A stretch of 64,000 nt of DNA from the NCBI GenBank assembly GCA_003167555.1, contig PMSN01000014.1, positions 1-64,000 on the forward strand, in the 5' to 3' direction. The translations under genes were made by a program, and so were the position numbers. The DNA comes from Spartobacteria bacterium. Its GTDB lineage: Bacteria; Verrucomicrobiota; Verrucomicrobiia; Chthoniobacterales; UBA10450. Each line of letters starts with the position of its first letter. The stretch's first letter is position 1. The notes under the pieces were generated by a model. The model saw only the letters and a list, made by a program, of their open reading frames with translations, was not told the origin of the DNA and ran no database searches. Of this stretch, positions 9,103-21,805 are shown in pieces.

Positions 9103-9753
9103 TTATTGCCCGGTGTTTTCCGCCCGCGCTTTCTCCATCTCCTTCTCGTAACACTCGGGACAAGCGCCATGGCTGAACCTGCTTCCGGTTTCCTTTTGAA
9201 TGTAGCTCTCGACCCGGTCCCAGTAATCGTGCTCGTCGCGCACCTTGTGGCAATAGCTGCAGATCGGGATCATCTCTTGCAGCTGCCGGATCTCAGCCGT
9301 GTACTTCAGGATCCTTTCCGCTACGCGCAGACGCATTCGGATCGCTTCGCGATCGAGGGGCTTGGTTAGGAAATCGTCGACGCCGGCAGCAGTCGCCAGA
9401 GCGTAGTTACTAGTGGAAGTGTGATTCGCGGTGAGAAGAATGAAGTAGGTGTAAGGAGTGTGGGCGCGCGTGCGGACTTTTTCGCAGAGCGCCAGGCCAT
9501 CCATCCCAGGCATCATCCAATCACTCACGATTAGCCGCACCGGTTCCTGATCGAATTTGTCCCACGCTTCCGCGCCGTCGCGGGCGAGCACCGTTTCGTA
9601 TCCGAACTTCGAGAGCGCGACCTGTAAAATCTTGGCGCTAACCGGATCATCCTCGGCCATGAGGATTCTGCTTCGCTTCGGCAATAAGACTGCCTGAAGG
9701 CGGCTTTGCAGCGCGGCGGATGGGCCGCTTGGTTTGTGGTTAGGTGTGGACAC
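9103..9753 (-). CDS. Response regulator with Cys-rich C-terminal tail
   Basis: A 216-residue protein starting at GTG. Residues about 28-150 form a receiver of the PleD-like type (LMAEDDPVSA, phospho-Asp in LIVSDWMMPGMDG, Lys in FLTKPLD). After a helical linker comes a compact motif, ICSYCHKVRDEHDYW followed by FSHGACPECYEK, that is, CxxC plus CxxC, as expected for a small zinc ribbon. The tail is also seen after PAS or receiver domains in other environmental bacteria, but its output function is not established. It lies 80 bp downstream of the giant hybrid kinase on the same strand and is likely co-transcribed with it. Confidence 0.85.
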   Translation of the reverse strand: MSTPNHKPSGPSAALQSRLQAVLLPKRSRILMAEDDPVSAKILQVALSKFGYETVLARDGAEAWDKFDQEPVRLIVSDWMMPGMDGLALCEKVRTRAHTPYTYFILLTANHTSTSNYALATAAGVDDFLTKPLDREAIRMRLRVAERILKYTAEIRQLQEMIPICSYCHKVRDEHDYWDRVESYIQKETGSRFSHGACPECYEKEMEKARAENTGQ

Positions 9754-9833
9754 GGTATTTGCTGGAGCGGGAGAAATCTCTTCGGCAACGAGGATTCGGT
9801 CTTTCGACGGCGTCCGCCGGCGGCTCGTGTGGA

Positions 9834-15293
<5,460 letters not shown>

Positions 15294-15620
15294 GTCTTGT
15301 TGGGTTGGCAATCGTTCCCTTTCAGTCTGATTTATCGAGCAACTCACGCACTCTGCTGGCGAGAGAGTCGCTGGCGTATAATGCAAACTGTAGCGCCGTT
15401 CATGCGCCCGGCTCTCGCGGTGACTGCGTGAATCCTTCTGCGGATACTACTGAGCGAAGGTCCCAAAGAACCTGCCGAAGCTCAATGGAGCATCGGTGGC
15501 GGGCGGTCGCGCGACTGCCCCGCGCTCGCTTTCATCACCGCGAACAAAGAAGTTTACCGACGAGCGAGATCTACCGCACGCGCCGGTTCGTTTGGAAGCG
15601 CCCGAGAGTTCGACGTTGAT
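15294..15620. other. Gene-poor stretch, no recognised gene
   Basis: About 330 bp upstream of the giant kinase gene. It should hold that gene's promoter on the - strand. I see no conserved protein, RNA or terminator with a T-run here. Confidence 0.4.
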
Positions 15621-15621
15621 G

Positions 15622-15678
15622 TCGGTCGTAGAATAGTGACGGCGGGAGGAACCGCGGAAGACGCAGACCTCGCGCCAT
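15622..15678 (-). pseudogene. 5' fragment of a GIY-YIG nuclease gene (duplicate)
   Basis: The first twenty or so codons of the intact GIY-YIG gene at 15743-15988 are repeated here: shared GCGGTTCCTCC core and, after a frameshift relative to the ATG, VCVFRGSSRRHYSTTDIN against VYILRGSSGRHYIGSTDDF. The rest of the gene is absent. It sits next to a partial tRNA copy in the same order as the intact pair, which shows that the unit tRNA plus GIY-YIG was duplicated and then decayed. Confidence 0.65.
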
Positions 15679-15686
15679 TCGAAAGC

Positions 15687-15745
15687 TGGGTTGGGCGGGA
15701 CTCGAACCAGCAACCAACCCCGAAGATTTTCGGGGCCGCTCTCTA
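15687..15745 (-). pseudogene. 3' part of a tRNA-Lys-like copy
   Basis: The T-arm and acceptor 3' strand match the intact tRNA-Lys almost exactly (GGTTCGAGTCCCGCCCAACCC). The anticodon arm instead reads GCCCC-GAAAATCTTC-GGGGT, a ten-base loop in which GAA and TTC pair, so no normal seven-base anticodon loop exists. The 5' acceptor strand and most of the D-arm are missing; the fragment begins at the stop codon of the GIY-YIG gene. Confidence 0.6.
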
Positions 15746-15988
15746 GCTGTGGCTTTGCAGGGTGAGAATCGCTAACTTGGGATTTTTCTTTTGCTTCAGC
15801 ACAAGCTCCAGCCGGCGAGCGGCAGCGTTGGAGCCGATTTCCTTTAGCGCGACGATCTTGAGTTCGCCCAGTCGGCGAGTGGTATGGTTGCTGCCGCGGC
15901 AGTGTTCTGCGAACCGCCGCTGAAAATCGTCCGTGGAGCCGATGTAATGCCGGCCGGAGGAACCGCGGAGGATGTAGACCCAGGCCAT
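15743..15988 (-). CDS. GIY-YIG nuclease superfamily protein (UPF0213-like)
   Basis: A complete small GIY-YIG domain of 81 residues: VYIL (GIY position), HYIGSTDDFQRRFAEH (YIG and the conserved Arg), then ALKEIGSNAAARRLEL with the late Glu region. Such stand-alone proteins are common; their cellular role is not settled. Here it follows tRNA-Lys by 10 bp and may be read through from the tRNA promoter. Its stop codon TAG forms part of the adjoining tRNA-like remnant, which marks a duplication junction. Confidence 0.85.
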   Translation of the reverse strand: MAWVYILRGSSGRHYIGSTDDFQRRFAEHCRGSNHTTRRLGELKIVALKEIGSNAAARRLELVLKQKKNPKLAILTLQSHS

Positions 15989-15998
15989 ATCGATAAAT

Positions 15999-16070
15999 TG
16001 GGTTGGGCGGGACTCGAACCCGCAACCAACGCCTTAAAAGGGCGCTGCTCTACCATTGAGCTACCAACCC
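15999..16070 (-). tRNA. tRNA-Lys (anticodon TTT)
   Basis: Full cloverleaf on the - strand: acceptor GGGTTGG pairing with CCAACCC, D-arm GCTC/GAGC, anticodon stem GCGCC/GGCGT with loop CTTTTAA, T-arm GCGGG/CCCGC with TTCGAGT loop, discriminator A. CCA is not encoded. Confidence 0.95.
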
Positions 16071-16106
16071 GGTCGCAATTTGTTTTACCCGGCGAATCTC
16101 TCGTTG

Positions 16107-16158
16107 GCAACCAACCCCGAAAGCATTCGGGGCTGCTCTACCATTGAGCTACCAACCC
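16107..16158 (-). pseudogene. 5' part of a tRNA-Lys-like copy
   Basis: Starts with the same acceptor strand and D-arm as tRNA-Lys, then an anticodon arm GCCCC-GAATGCTTTC-GGGGT with a ten-base loop, then TTGGTTGC, after which similarity stops before the T-arm. It lies upstream of the intact tRNA. The same altered arm type occurs in the other remnant at 15687-15745. Confidence 0.6.
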
Positions 16159-16207
16159 CGCGCCGGGAGTCACGTTTCTAATCCAGTTCGAACGTGCCTG
16201 CAAGAAT

Positions 16208-16269
16208 TGTAGCGGCGCTCTCTGAGCGCCGGATCCAGAAAACGTCGGCGGCCAGAGACCGCCGCTACA
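16208..16269. repeat. GTAG-bounded palindromic element (REP-like), family A
   Basis: TGTAGCGGCG and CGCCGCTACA bound the element; inside are two hairpins, CGGCGCTC-TCT-GAGCGCCG and CGGCGG-CCAGAGA-CCGCCG. Bounding GTAG/CTAC is a hallmark of REP sequences mobilised by RAYT-type transposases. The right end supplies the TAG stop of the HAD gene. Confidence 0.6.
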
Positions 16270-16924
16270 GGAGCGCTAACAAATCGCGCAGTGAATTTTG
16301 CGGGCGCTCGAGGCGGAACACGGACAAACCCGCCGCTTCCGCGCCCTGCCAATCGCGCGCCGGATCGTCACCGACGTGCAAGGTCTCGTTAGGCGTGACC
16401 CCGCCCAACTTCAGTGCTCGCTCGTAAATCAGCGGGTCGGGTTTGTCGGCGCCGAGTTCGCTCGAGAGAAAAATGTGGGAGAAAAATTGGGTGACGCCCA
16501 GCTGCTCGAGGATCATGCGCAAACGACCGTCGAAGTTGGAAACAACGGCGAGATCGTAACCTGCCCGCAATTGTTCGAGCACTTCAATCACCTCAGGATA
16601 AAGCTCCCACACGCCCGCTTCGGCAAAATGCGAGTAGGCCACCTCGAAGAAGGCGTCGCGATCCAACTCACTGGCGCCGGGCGCCACTTCGTTGATCACG
16701 CGATCAACCAGCTCGCGCCACCACCCTTTGTCATCATCTTCACGCGGCCCCTCGATCGTCGGGCGCACCGGCATTTGTTTCCACGAATCCGCAAAAGCGC
16801 GATCCAGCGCGGCCGCGTCAAGAACCAGTCCGACGCGCCGGCCGGCGAGCGCATAATGATATCCTACGCTTTTGGATAGGTGAATGAGCGTGCCGGCTGC
16901 GTCGAAAAAGATCGCTTTAATCAC
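16265..16924 (-). CDS. HAD-IA family hydrolase
   Basis: About 219 residues from GTG 16924 (a TTG at 17002 would add 26 residues of low-complexity basic sequence and cross into the divergent sigma gene). HAD motifs: I, AIFFDAAGTLI (DxxGT, the variant with Ala before Gly found in HDHD3-like members, so the second Asp is shifted or absent); II, VVSNFD; III, GADKPDPLIYE; IV, HVGDDPARDWQGA. A helical cap lies between motifs I and II. Likely a phosphatase or phosphoglycolate-phosphatase-like enzyme of unknown substrate. Its stop codon lies in a REP-like repeat. Confidence 0.85.
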   Translation of the reverse strand: MIKAIFFDAAGTLIHLSKSVGYHYALAGRRVGLVLDAAALDRAFADSWKQMPVRPTIEGPREDDDKGWWRELVDRVINEVAPGASELDRDAFFEVAYSHFAEAGVWELYPEVIEVLEQLRAGYDLAVVSNFDGRLRMILEQLGVTQFFSHIFLSSELGADKPDPLIYERALKLGGVTPNETLHVGDDPARDWQGAEAAGLSVFRLERPQNSLRDLLALL

Positions 16925-16995
16925 GGTGGGTTTGTTTTTGTTGTAACCGCCGATCAATGCCCGGCGTCTGAGCCGTGTGTGGCGGATGCTCTGCG

Positions 16996-17586
16996 ATGTC
17001 AAGCGAGGGATATGATGAAGCGGCCTGTCTGCGCCGGGCCCGCGCGCGCGATGAAAGTGCCTGCCGCGAATTGGTCGAGCAGCTCTATCCAGCCGTCATC
17101 CGAATCGTGCGCGCGCACCTGCCACGCCGGGACGCGGAAGAGGACCTCGCCCAGGAGATTTTCGTGAAAATGTTTTCGCGCCTCGATCAATACCGGGAAA
17201 AAGTTCCGCTCGAGCACTGGGTCTCGCGCATCGCGGTGACGACTTGTTACGACCGGTTGCGCGCGCAACAACGCTGTCCGGAGCTGCGTCGGGCCGATCT
17301 TTCCGAGGAGGAATCGGAGCGGCTCGATCGCGTCACCGCCGAGACCGCCGATGCGACGGACGCGGATGCATTCGCCGCGCGAGAACTTGTGGAGCGTCTG
17401 CTGGAGCGATTAGCTCCGAGCGACCGGCTGGTCATCACGCTGCTCGATTTGGAGCAGCGTTCGGTGGCGGAAATTCGCCAGCTCACCGGCTGGAACAGTT
17501 CGCTCATCAGAGTGCGCGCTTTCCGCGCCCGGAAAAAATTGCGAAAAGAGTGGGAACGTATGGAACTACGGGAGAGAGAATCGTGA
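16996..17586 (+). CDS. ECF-subfamily RNA polymerase sigma factor
   Basis: About 196 residues. Region 2 is seen as EEDLAQEIFVKMFSRLDQYRE and region 4 as LERLAPSDRLVITLLDLEQ then SVAEIRQLTGWNSSLIRVR. The linker is acidic. It opens a three-gene overlapping operon (next start GTGA overlap) with two small membrane-anchored proteins, the usual arrangement for an ECF sigma with its anti-sigma or sensor. ATG 16996 chosen as the start; no strong ribosome-binding site is visible. Confidence 0.9.
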   Translation: MSSEGYDEAACLRRARARDESACRELVEQLYPAVIRIVRAHLPRRDAEEDLAQEIFVKMFSRLDQYREKVPLEHWVSRIAVTTCYDRLRAQQRCPELRRADLSEEESERLDRVTAETADATDADAFAARELVERLLERLAPSDRLVITLLDLEQRSVAEIRQLTGWNSSLIRVRAFRARKKLRKEWERMELRERES

Positions 17587-17861
17587 ACGCCGACGAAATG
17601 GAAAAATTGATGCGGCTGGCGAGGCAGGCGCACCGCGCGGCTTCCGAGGAAGCGCCGCCGTTCTTCGCGGAGCGAGTCACGGCGCGGTGGTTGAGCGCCG
17701 CCCGTGAACGCGAGCGATCGCCCTGGGAAATATTTGCTCTGCGCGGCGCCGCGCTTTCCGCCGCGGTTGTGTTGCTGGCGCTCGCGCTCAATGCCTCGCT
17801 GCCCGGCAACAACGACGAAGGCGATCCCGATTTCACCGCGGAAGTTTTCTCACTGCCATGA
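17583..17861 (+). CDS. Small single-pass membrane protein, putative anti-sigma factor
   Basis: About 92 residues with one membrane helix in its C-terminal half (ALSAAVVLLALALNASL). GTG 17583 overlaps the sigma stop (GTGA) and has GGGAG about 8 bases upstream; ATG 17598 is an alternative. The cytoplasmic part (MRLARQAHRAASEEAPPFF) has no recognised zinc-finger motif. Position between an ECF sigma and a periplasmic Spy/CpxP-like protein suggests an anti-sigma role; this is inference from context. Confidence 0.7.
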   Translation: MNADEMEKLMRLARQAHRAASEEAPPFFAERVTARWLSAARERERSPWEIFALRGAALSAAVVLLALALNASLPGNNDEGDPDFTAEVFSLP

Positions 17862-18259
17862 ACTCGATCGCGCGTTGGAAAATCGTCGTTTCCCTCGTCG
17901 TCATTTTTCTGGCCGGCTCGATCACCGGCGCATTGTTCACGATCGCGATCGCGAAACACGAAGTCCGGCGGCAGAGCGATCCGACGCAGTGGTTTCAATT
18001 GACGATGCAGCGCTGGAAAACGCGGCTGCGTCTCACGCCCGCCCAGGAAGAAAAACTGAAGCCGATCGTGCAGGAGACGGTCGAGGAATTGCGCACGTTG
18101 CGCGCGAGCGATCTGCGTCAGACGGACGAAATTCTCGCCCGAGCCAGGACGCGCATCGAGCCTGAGTTGACTCCGGAGCAACGCATCCGCCTCCAAAAAA
18201 TGCAGGAGGCGCGCAAGCGTCGCCTCCAAGAGTGGCTAAACATTCCGGCGGCGCGGTGA
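17858..18259 (+). CDS. Membrane-anchored Spy/CpxP-like heavy-metal/envelope-stress protein
   Basis: A 133-residue protein with an N-terminal membrane anchor (IVVSLVVIFLAGSITGALF) and an outward-facing all-helical region containing two LTPxQ-type motifs (RLTPAQEEKLKPI, ELTPEQRIRLQ) typical of Spy/CpxP/ZraP proteins, which act as periplasmic chaperones or metal-responsive modulators. The ATG overlaps the previous stop (ATGA). It could report envelope or metal stress to the sigma/anti-sigma pair. Confidence 0.75.
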   Translation: MNSIARWKIVVSLVVIFLAGSITGALFTIAIAKHEVRRQSDPTQWFQLTMQRWKTRLRLTPAQEEKLKPIVQETVEELRTLRASDLRQTDEILARARTRIEPELTPEQRIRLQKMQEARKRRLQEWLNIPAAR

Positions 18260-18301
18260 TTTCGCTTTTCGAATTCGCGCCGGCGTATTATCACCTCGGC
18301 G

Positions 18302-18988
18302 ATGTTTCTGGAGCGGCTCTCGAGAATGAAGGCAATCGACGAACTTCTCGCCGATCCGAAGTGGACGCAGTCGCGCGGCGAGGAAATCGCCAACAGCATC
18401 AGCCACGGGCTTGGCCTGACTGCGGCGCTCGTCGCGGCGCCGTTTCTCATCGTCGCCGCTTCAGCGCACGAGGACCGCGCGTTTCTCGTCGGCACCGCCA
18501 TCTTCGTCGCCACGATGCTCTTGCTCTATCTCGGCTCCACGCTTTATCACGCCTGGCCGCAAACGGCGCTCAAGTGCGTTCTCCGCGTGATCGATCACTC
18601 CGCCATCTTTCTTCTCATCGCAGGCACGTATTCGCCTTTCACGTTGGGCCCGCTCCGCGGAATCTGGGGCTGGACTATTTTTGCCGTCGTCTGGGCTCTC
18701 GCCCTCGTCGGTGTGCTGAGCAAACTCATCGGCGGCGTCCGGCGTCCGAAACTTGCGATCCCGCTTTATCTCGGAATGGGCTGGCTCATTCTCATCGCGA
18801 TCCGCCCACTCGCGGCGGTGGTCCCATTTGCGAGCGTCGCCTGGCTTGTCGCCGGCGGCATCGCCTACACGAGCGGCCTGATTTTTTTCGCGAACGAACG
18901 TGTCCGTTACAATCACTTCGTCTGGCATCTCTTTGTCCTCGCCGGGACGCTCTGCCATTTCTGCGCCGTCTTTTCTTACGCGGCCTGA
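18302..18988 (+). CDS. Hemolysin III / PAQR-type membrane protein
   Basis: A seven-helix membrane protein of 228 residues (ATG 18326 would give 220). Family motifs: EEIANSISHG, GSTLYHAW, DHSAIFLLIAGTYSPF and HFVWHLFVLAGTLCHF, supplying the conserved Ser, His and Asp that bind zinc in the PAQR/CREST superfamily. Function in bacteria is uncertain: hemolysin-like or membrane-homeostasis roles (TrhA) are described for relatives. It stands alone between the sigma operon and the AsnC-like gene. Confidence 0.88.
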   Translation: MFLERLSRMKAIDELLADPKWTQSRGEEIANSISHGLGLTAALVAAPFLIVAASAHEDRAFLVGTAIFVATMLLLYLGSTLYHAWPQTALKCVLRVIDHSAIFLLIAGTYSPFTLGPLRGIWGWTIFAVVWALALVGVLSKLIGGVRRPKLAIPLYLGMGWLILIAIRPLAAVVPFASVAWLVAGGIAYTSGLIFFANERVRYNHFVWHLFVLAGTLCHFCAVFSYAA

Positions 18989-18994
18989 GATCGT

Positions 18995-19019
18995 TGTAGC
19001 CACGGCCCTGTGGGCCGTG
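18995..19019. repeat. GTAG-led hairpin (REP-like half element), family B
   Basis: TGTAGC followed by the perfect hairpin CACGGCCC-TGT-GGGCCGTG. Only the left half is present, without a matching CTAC end. It may also slow transcription after the hemolysin III gene. Confidence 0.45.
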
Positions 19020-19037
19020 TTTGATATTTGGGTGCGG

Positions 19038-20144
19038 ATGCTACCCGTCGAACACAACGATCCAACCAACGCGAAAATCCTCGCGATTTCAGAGGACAAG
19101 ATCGAGGGCTTCGTCCGCGAGCCGTTCGAGGAAATCGCACGGCGTTCCGGTGTTCCGGTAGCGACAGTGATGGAGCGGATCGCGGCCATGTTGCGAGCGG
19201 GAACTGTTCGGCGCGTGCGGCAAACGTTGCTCGCCACCAATCTTGCGGACGGCGCGCTCGTCGCCTGGAAAGTCGCGCCGGAAAAAATCGAAGCCGCTTT
19301 CGATTACATGTCGCAGTGCGATCCCTTCTCTGGCCACGTCGTGCTGCGCTCGACCGATTCCGTCACGCCGGGCTCGGAGTACAAACTTTGGACGACGCTG
19401 AAAGTGCCGCGCGGATTTGCGCTCCAGCATCATGGCGAATTGCTCGCCGGAAAAGTGGGGGCCGATCATTTCCGGCTCATGCCCGCGAAAGGAATTTTCA
19501 CTCTGGGAGTGGGGCACGTCCGCCGCAAAACAATCGAGCCGGGAAGCAAGGCGGACAACCCGGCCACGATGGCGCCGGTGCATGCGGCGGAATTAAGCGA
19601 GCTGGAGTGGAAAGTGTTGCTCGCCTTGAAGCGCGAGTTCGCGCCGGACGAGATTGCGCCGTCGCCCTGGTTGGGGCGCGCCGCCGAGGCGGGTCTGGCT
19701 CCGGATGAATATTTCCGAATCGCGGAATCGCTCAACTCGCGAAAAGTCATCGGACGCTTCTCGACTTTTCTCGAGCACGTGAAGCCTTCCGCGGGCGGCG
19801 TGCGTGTCACGCGTTTCAACGCGCTTTTCCACTGGGCCGTGCCGGCTGGGCGTGAACTCGAGGCCGGCGGCGAAGTGGGGCGGCATCACATTCTCACTCA
19901 TTGTTATTGGCGCGAAGCCGGCCCGGAATTCCGGAACGTCAACATCATGGCGGTGGCGCACGGGACCGACAAAACATTGATGCTCGCGCACAAGGAGGCG
20001 ATCGATCGGCATCTGGTCGCGTGCGGAATTCCCGTCGCCTACACGAATGTCTTCTGGGGCGGGCGAAGCGAAATCAAGCCATCGGAAATTTCTCCGGAAA
20101 TTTATCGGAACTGGTTGCGCGAGATGGAAGCGACCGCGGGGTGA
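19038..20144 (+). CDS. Two-unit AsnC/siroheme-decarboxylase-like protein
   Basis: A 368-residue protein with two Lrp/AsnC-like units. Unit 1 has a winged HTH (PFEEIARRSGVPVATVMERI, then LRAGTVRRV) and an alpha/beta domain; unit 2 repeats this (LSELEWKVLLALKREF ... GRFSTFLE) and ends with ILTHCYWRE and NIMAVAHG. This resembles the fused NirDL or AhbA/AhbB siroheme decarboxylases, which use an AsnC fold enzymatically and carry a conserved HCYxR segment. A transcriptional regulator is the alternative reading. Its stop overlaps the trpD start (GTGA), so the two are co-translated. No other heme-d1 or alternative-heme genes are in the window. Confidence 0.6.
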   Translation: MLPVEHNDPTNAKILAISEDKIEGFVREPFEEIARRSGVPVATVMERIAAMLRAGTVRRVRQTLLATNLADGALVAWKVAPEKIEAAFDYMSQCDPFSGHVVLRSTDSVTPGSEYKLWTTLKVPRGFALQHHGELLAGKVGADHFRLMPAKGIFTLGVGHVRRKTIEPGSKADNPATMAPVHAAELSELEWKVLLALKREFAPDEIAPSPWLGRAAEAGLAPDEYFRIAESLNSRKVIGRFSTFLEHVKPSAGGVRVTRFNALFHWAVPAGRELEAGGEVGRHHILTHCYWREAGPEFRNVNIMAVAHGTDKTLMLAHKEAIDRHLVACGIPVAYTNVFWGGRSEIKPSEISPEIYRNWLREMEATAG

Positions 20145-21190
20145 AACCGCTCATCGAGAAACTCCGTGGCGGAGTCGACCTGAACACTGGCGACGTCAGT
20201 CTCGCGGTCTCGATGCTTTTTTCCGACGCAACGGATGATTCCGCCAAGGCGGAGTTTCTCACCGCTCTCCACCGCAAAGGCGAAACCGCGGAGGAGATCG
20301 TGGCTTTCGTCCAGCAATTGATCGATCGCGCAATCGATCCGTTGATCGATCCACAAAAATTACCGGGACCGATGATCGACGTATGTGGGACGGGCGGCGC
20401 CGGGCTCGATCTTTTTAATGTCTCCACTACGATCATGTTTGTGCTCGCCGCGGGCGGCGCGGCCGTGGTGAAACATGGCAATCGCAGTGTCACCTCGCGG
20501 TGCGGAAGCGCGGATGTGCTCGAAGCGCTCGGCGTTCCGATCGATTTGCCGCCGGCGCGGCTGAAGGAGTGCGCGGAACAGCTCGGGCTCTGCTTCATTT
20601 TCGCGCGGCAATATCATCCGGCTTTCGGCGCGATCGCGGAGATGCGGAAGCGGCTCGCTCGCGAAAACACGCGCACGATTTTCAATCTGCTGGGGCCTTT
20701 GCTCAATCCCGCGCGTCCGGCGCGGCAACTCATCGGCGTTTACTCGCCACGCCTAACGAATGTCTTTGCCGACGTGCTCCGTCGTCTCGGGCGCGAGCGC
20801 GCGTGGGTCGTGCATGGCTCCACGGAAGAAGGCCACGGCATGGACGACATCTCGACGAGCGGCGTTACCACCCTGGCCGAACTGTTGAACGGGAAAGTCA
20901 TCTCGGGCGTGATTGATGCCCGCTGGCTGAAAATTCCTTCGAGCGAATTGGCCGAGTTGGCAGGTGGCGACCCGGCGGAAAACGCCGTGCACATCGAAGG
21001 AATCTTATCTGGGGAAACCAAAGGAGCGAAACGCGATCTCACAATCGTGAACGCCGCGGGCGGATTTGTCGTAGCCGGGCTTGCTCGCGATATGAGTGAA
21101 GGAATCGAGATGGCGCGCACGCAAATCGATAGCGGTCGGGCCCTGGAGAAATTGCGCAGCTTGCAACAGTTCCGTCCGGTTGCGACGTAG
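20141..21190 (+). CDS. trpD: Anthranilate phosphoribosyltransferase
   Basis: Second step of tryptophan synthesis: anthranilate plus PRPP to phosphoribosyl-anthranilate. About 349 residues from a GTG that overlaps the upstream stop. The PRPP site is DVCGTGGAGLDLFNVST and the anthranilate/PRPP loop is KHGNRSVTSRCGSADVLEALG; ENTRTIFNLLGPLLNP is also present. Glycine-rich CGTGG is followed by Ala-Gly rather than the more usual Asp-Gly. No other trp genes are nearby, so it belongs to a split pathway. Confidence 0.93.
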   Translation: MKPLIEKLRGGVDLNTGDVSLAVSMLFSDATDDSAKAEFLTALHRKGETAEEIVAFVQQLIDRAIDPLIDPQKLPGPMIDVCGTGGAGLDLFNVSTTIMFVLAAGGAAVVKHGNRSVTSRCGSADVLEALGVPIDLPPARLKECAEQLGLCFIFARQYHPAFGAIAEMRKRLARENTRTIFNLLGPLLNPARPARQLIGVYSPRLTNVFADVLRRLGRERAWVVHGSTEEGHGMDDISTSGVTTLAELLNGKVISGVIDARWLKIPSSELAELAGGDPAENAVHIEGILSGETKGAKRDLTIVNAAGGFVVAGLARDMSEGIEMARTQIDSGRALEKLRSLQQFRPVAT

Positions 21191-21202
21191 AGAGGCGCGT
21201 CG

Positions 21203-21805
21203 CTAGACTGCGTTTGCCAAATTCTTGAGCAGCGCGATCGCCAGCTTTCCGCGCGCGATTGACTTGCCGGTTGCCAGCGCGAGCGATCCCGCGCTCGCCC
21301 GCAGCTCTTCCGGAAAATCGTCGAGTGTCTGGTTCACGTTCACCCCGATGCCGGCCACGGCGACGTAGCTTCCATCGCTGGCGGTGCGGCCTTCCACGAG
21401 GATGCCGGCAATTTTTCGGCCGGCCACATAGATGTCGTTAGGCGGCTTAATGGAGGCGGCGCAGCCGATCTCTTTCTTGATGGTCGCGGCGACGACACTT
21501 GAAATCAGCGACGTTAATCGGGGTGATTCGCTCAAGGTGATCGCTGGTCGCAACAGAACCGAGAACCACAAACCTTTGCCCGCGGCCGATTCCCAGCGCC
21601 GGCCATATTGACCACGCCCCGCTGTCTGCCGTTCGGCGAAAATCGTAAATCCCGCCGCAGCGCCGCGCTCCGCAGCTGCCCAGGCGAGATCGTTCGTCGA
21701 GCCGGCTTCGTCGACCACCACGATTTCCTTTTCGATGCCGTTTGCTCGCAAGGCCGCGCGCAACTCGTCGGCGACGAGGCGATCGCCGCCGTCAGTTTCC
21801 GACAT
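21203..21805 (-). CDS. birA: Biotin--[acetyl-CoA-carboxylase] ligase, group I
   Basis: A 200-residue catalytic core without the N-terminal DNA-binding domain of E. coli BirA and with a very short C-terminal part. Biotin/ATP motif ERQTAGRGQYGRRW is intact, followed by GLWFSVLLRP. The lysine motif reads KPPNDIYVAGRKIAGILVE, with Pro in place of the usual Trp of KWPND. It attaches biotin to carboxyl-carrier proteins. The start overlaps the end of nadC by 14 bp, giving a guaD-nadC-birA operon. Confidence 0.9.
   Translation of the reverse strand: MSETDGGDRLVADELRAALRANGIEKEIVVVDEAGSTNDLAWAAAERGAAAGFTIFAERQTAGRGQYGRRWESAAGKGLWFSVLLRPAITLSESPRLTSLISSVVAATIKKEIGCAASIKPPNDIYVAGRKIAGILVEGRTASDGSYVAVAGIGVNVNQTLDDFPEELRASAGSLALATGKSIARGKLAIALLKNLANAV

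Noticed and set aside
15844-16110. Open frame on the - strand with VGSSMVEQRPFKALVAGSSP
   Set aside because: It is the well-known false translation across tRNA-Lys.
19028-19708. Long overlapping frame inside the AsnC-like gene
   Set aside because: Its composition is that of a shifted GC-rich frame, Arg/Ala/Gly-rich with no conserved motif, and the other frame encodes a clear protein.
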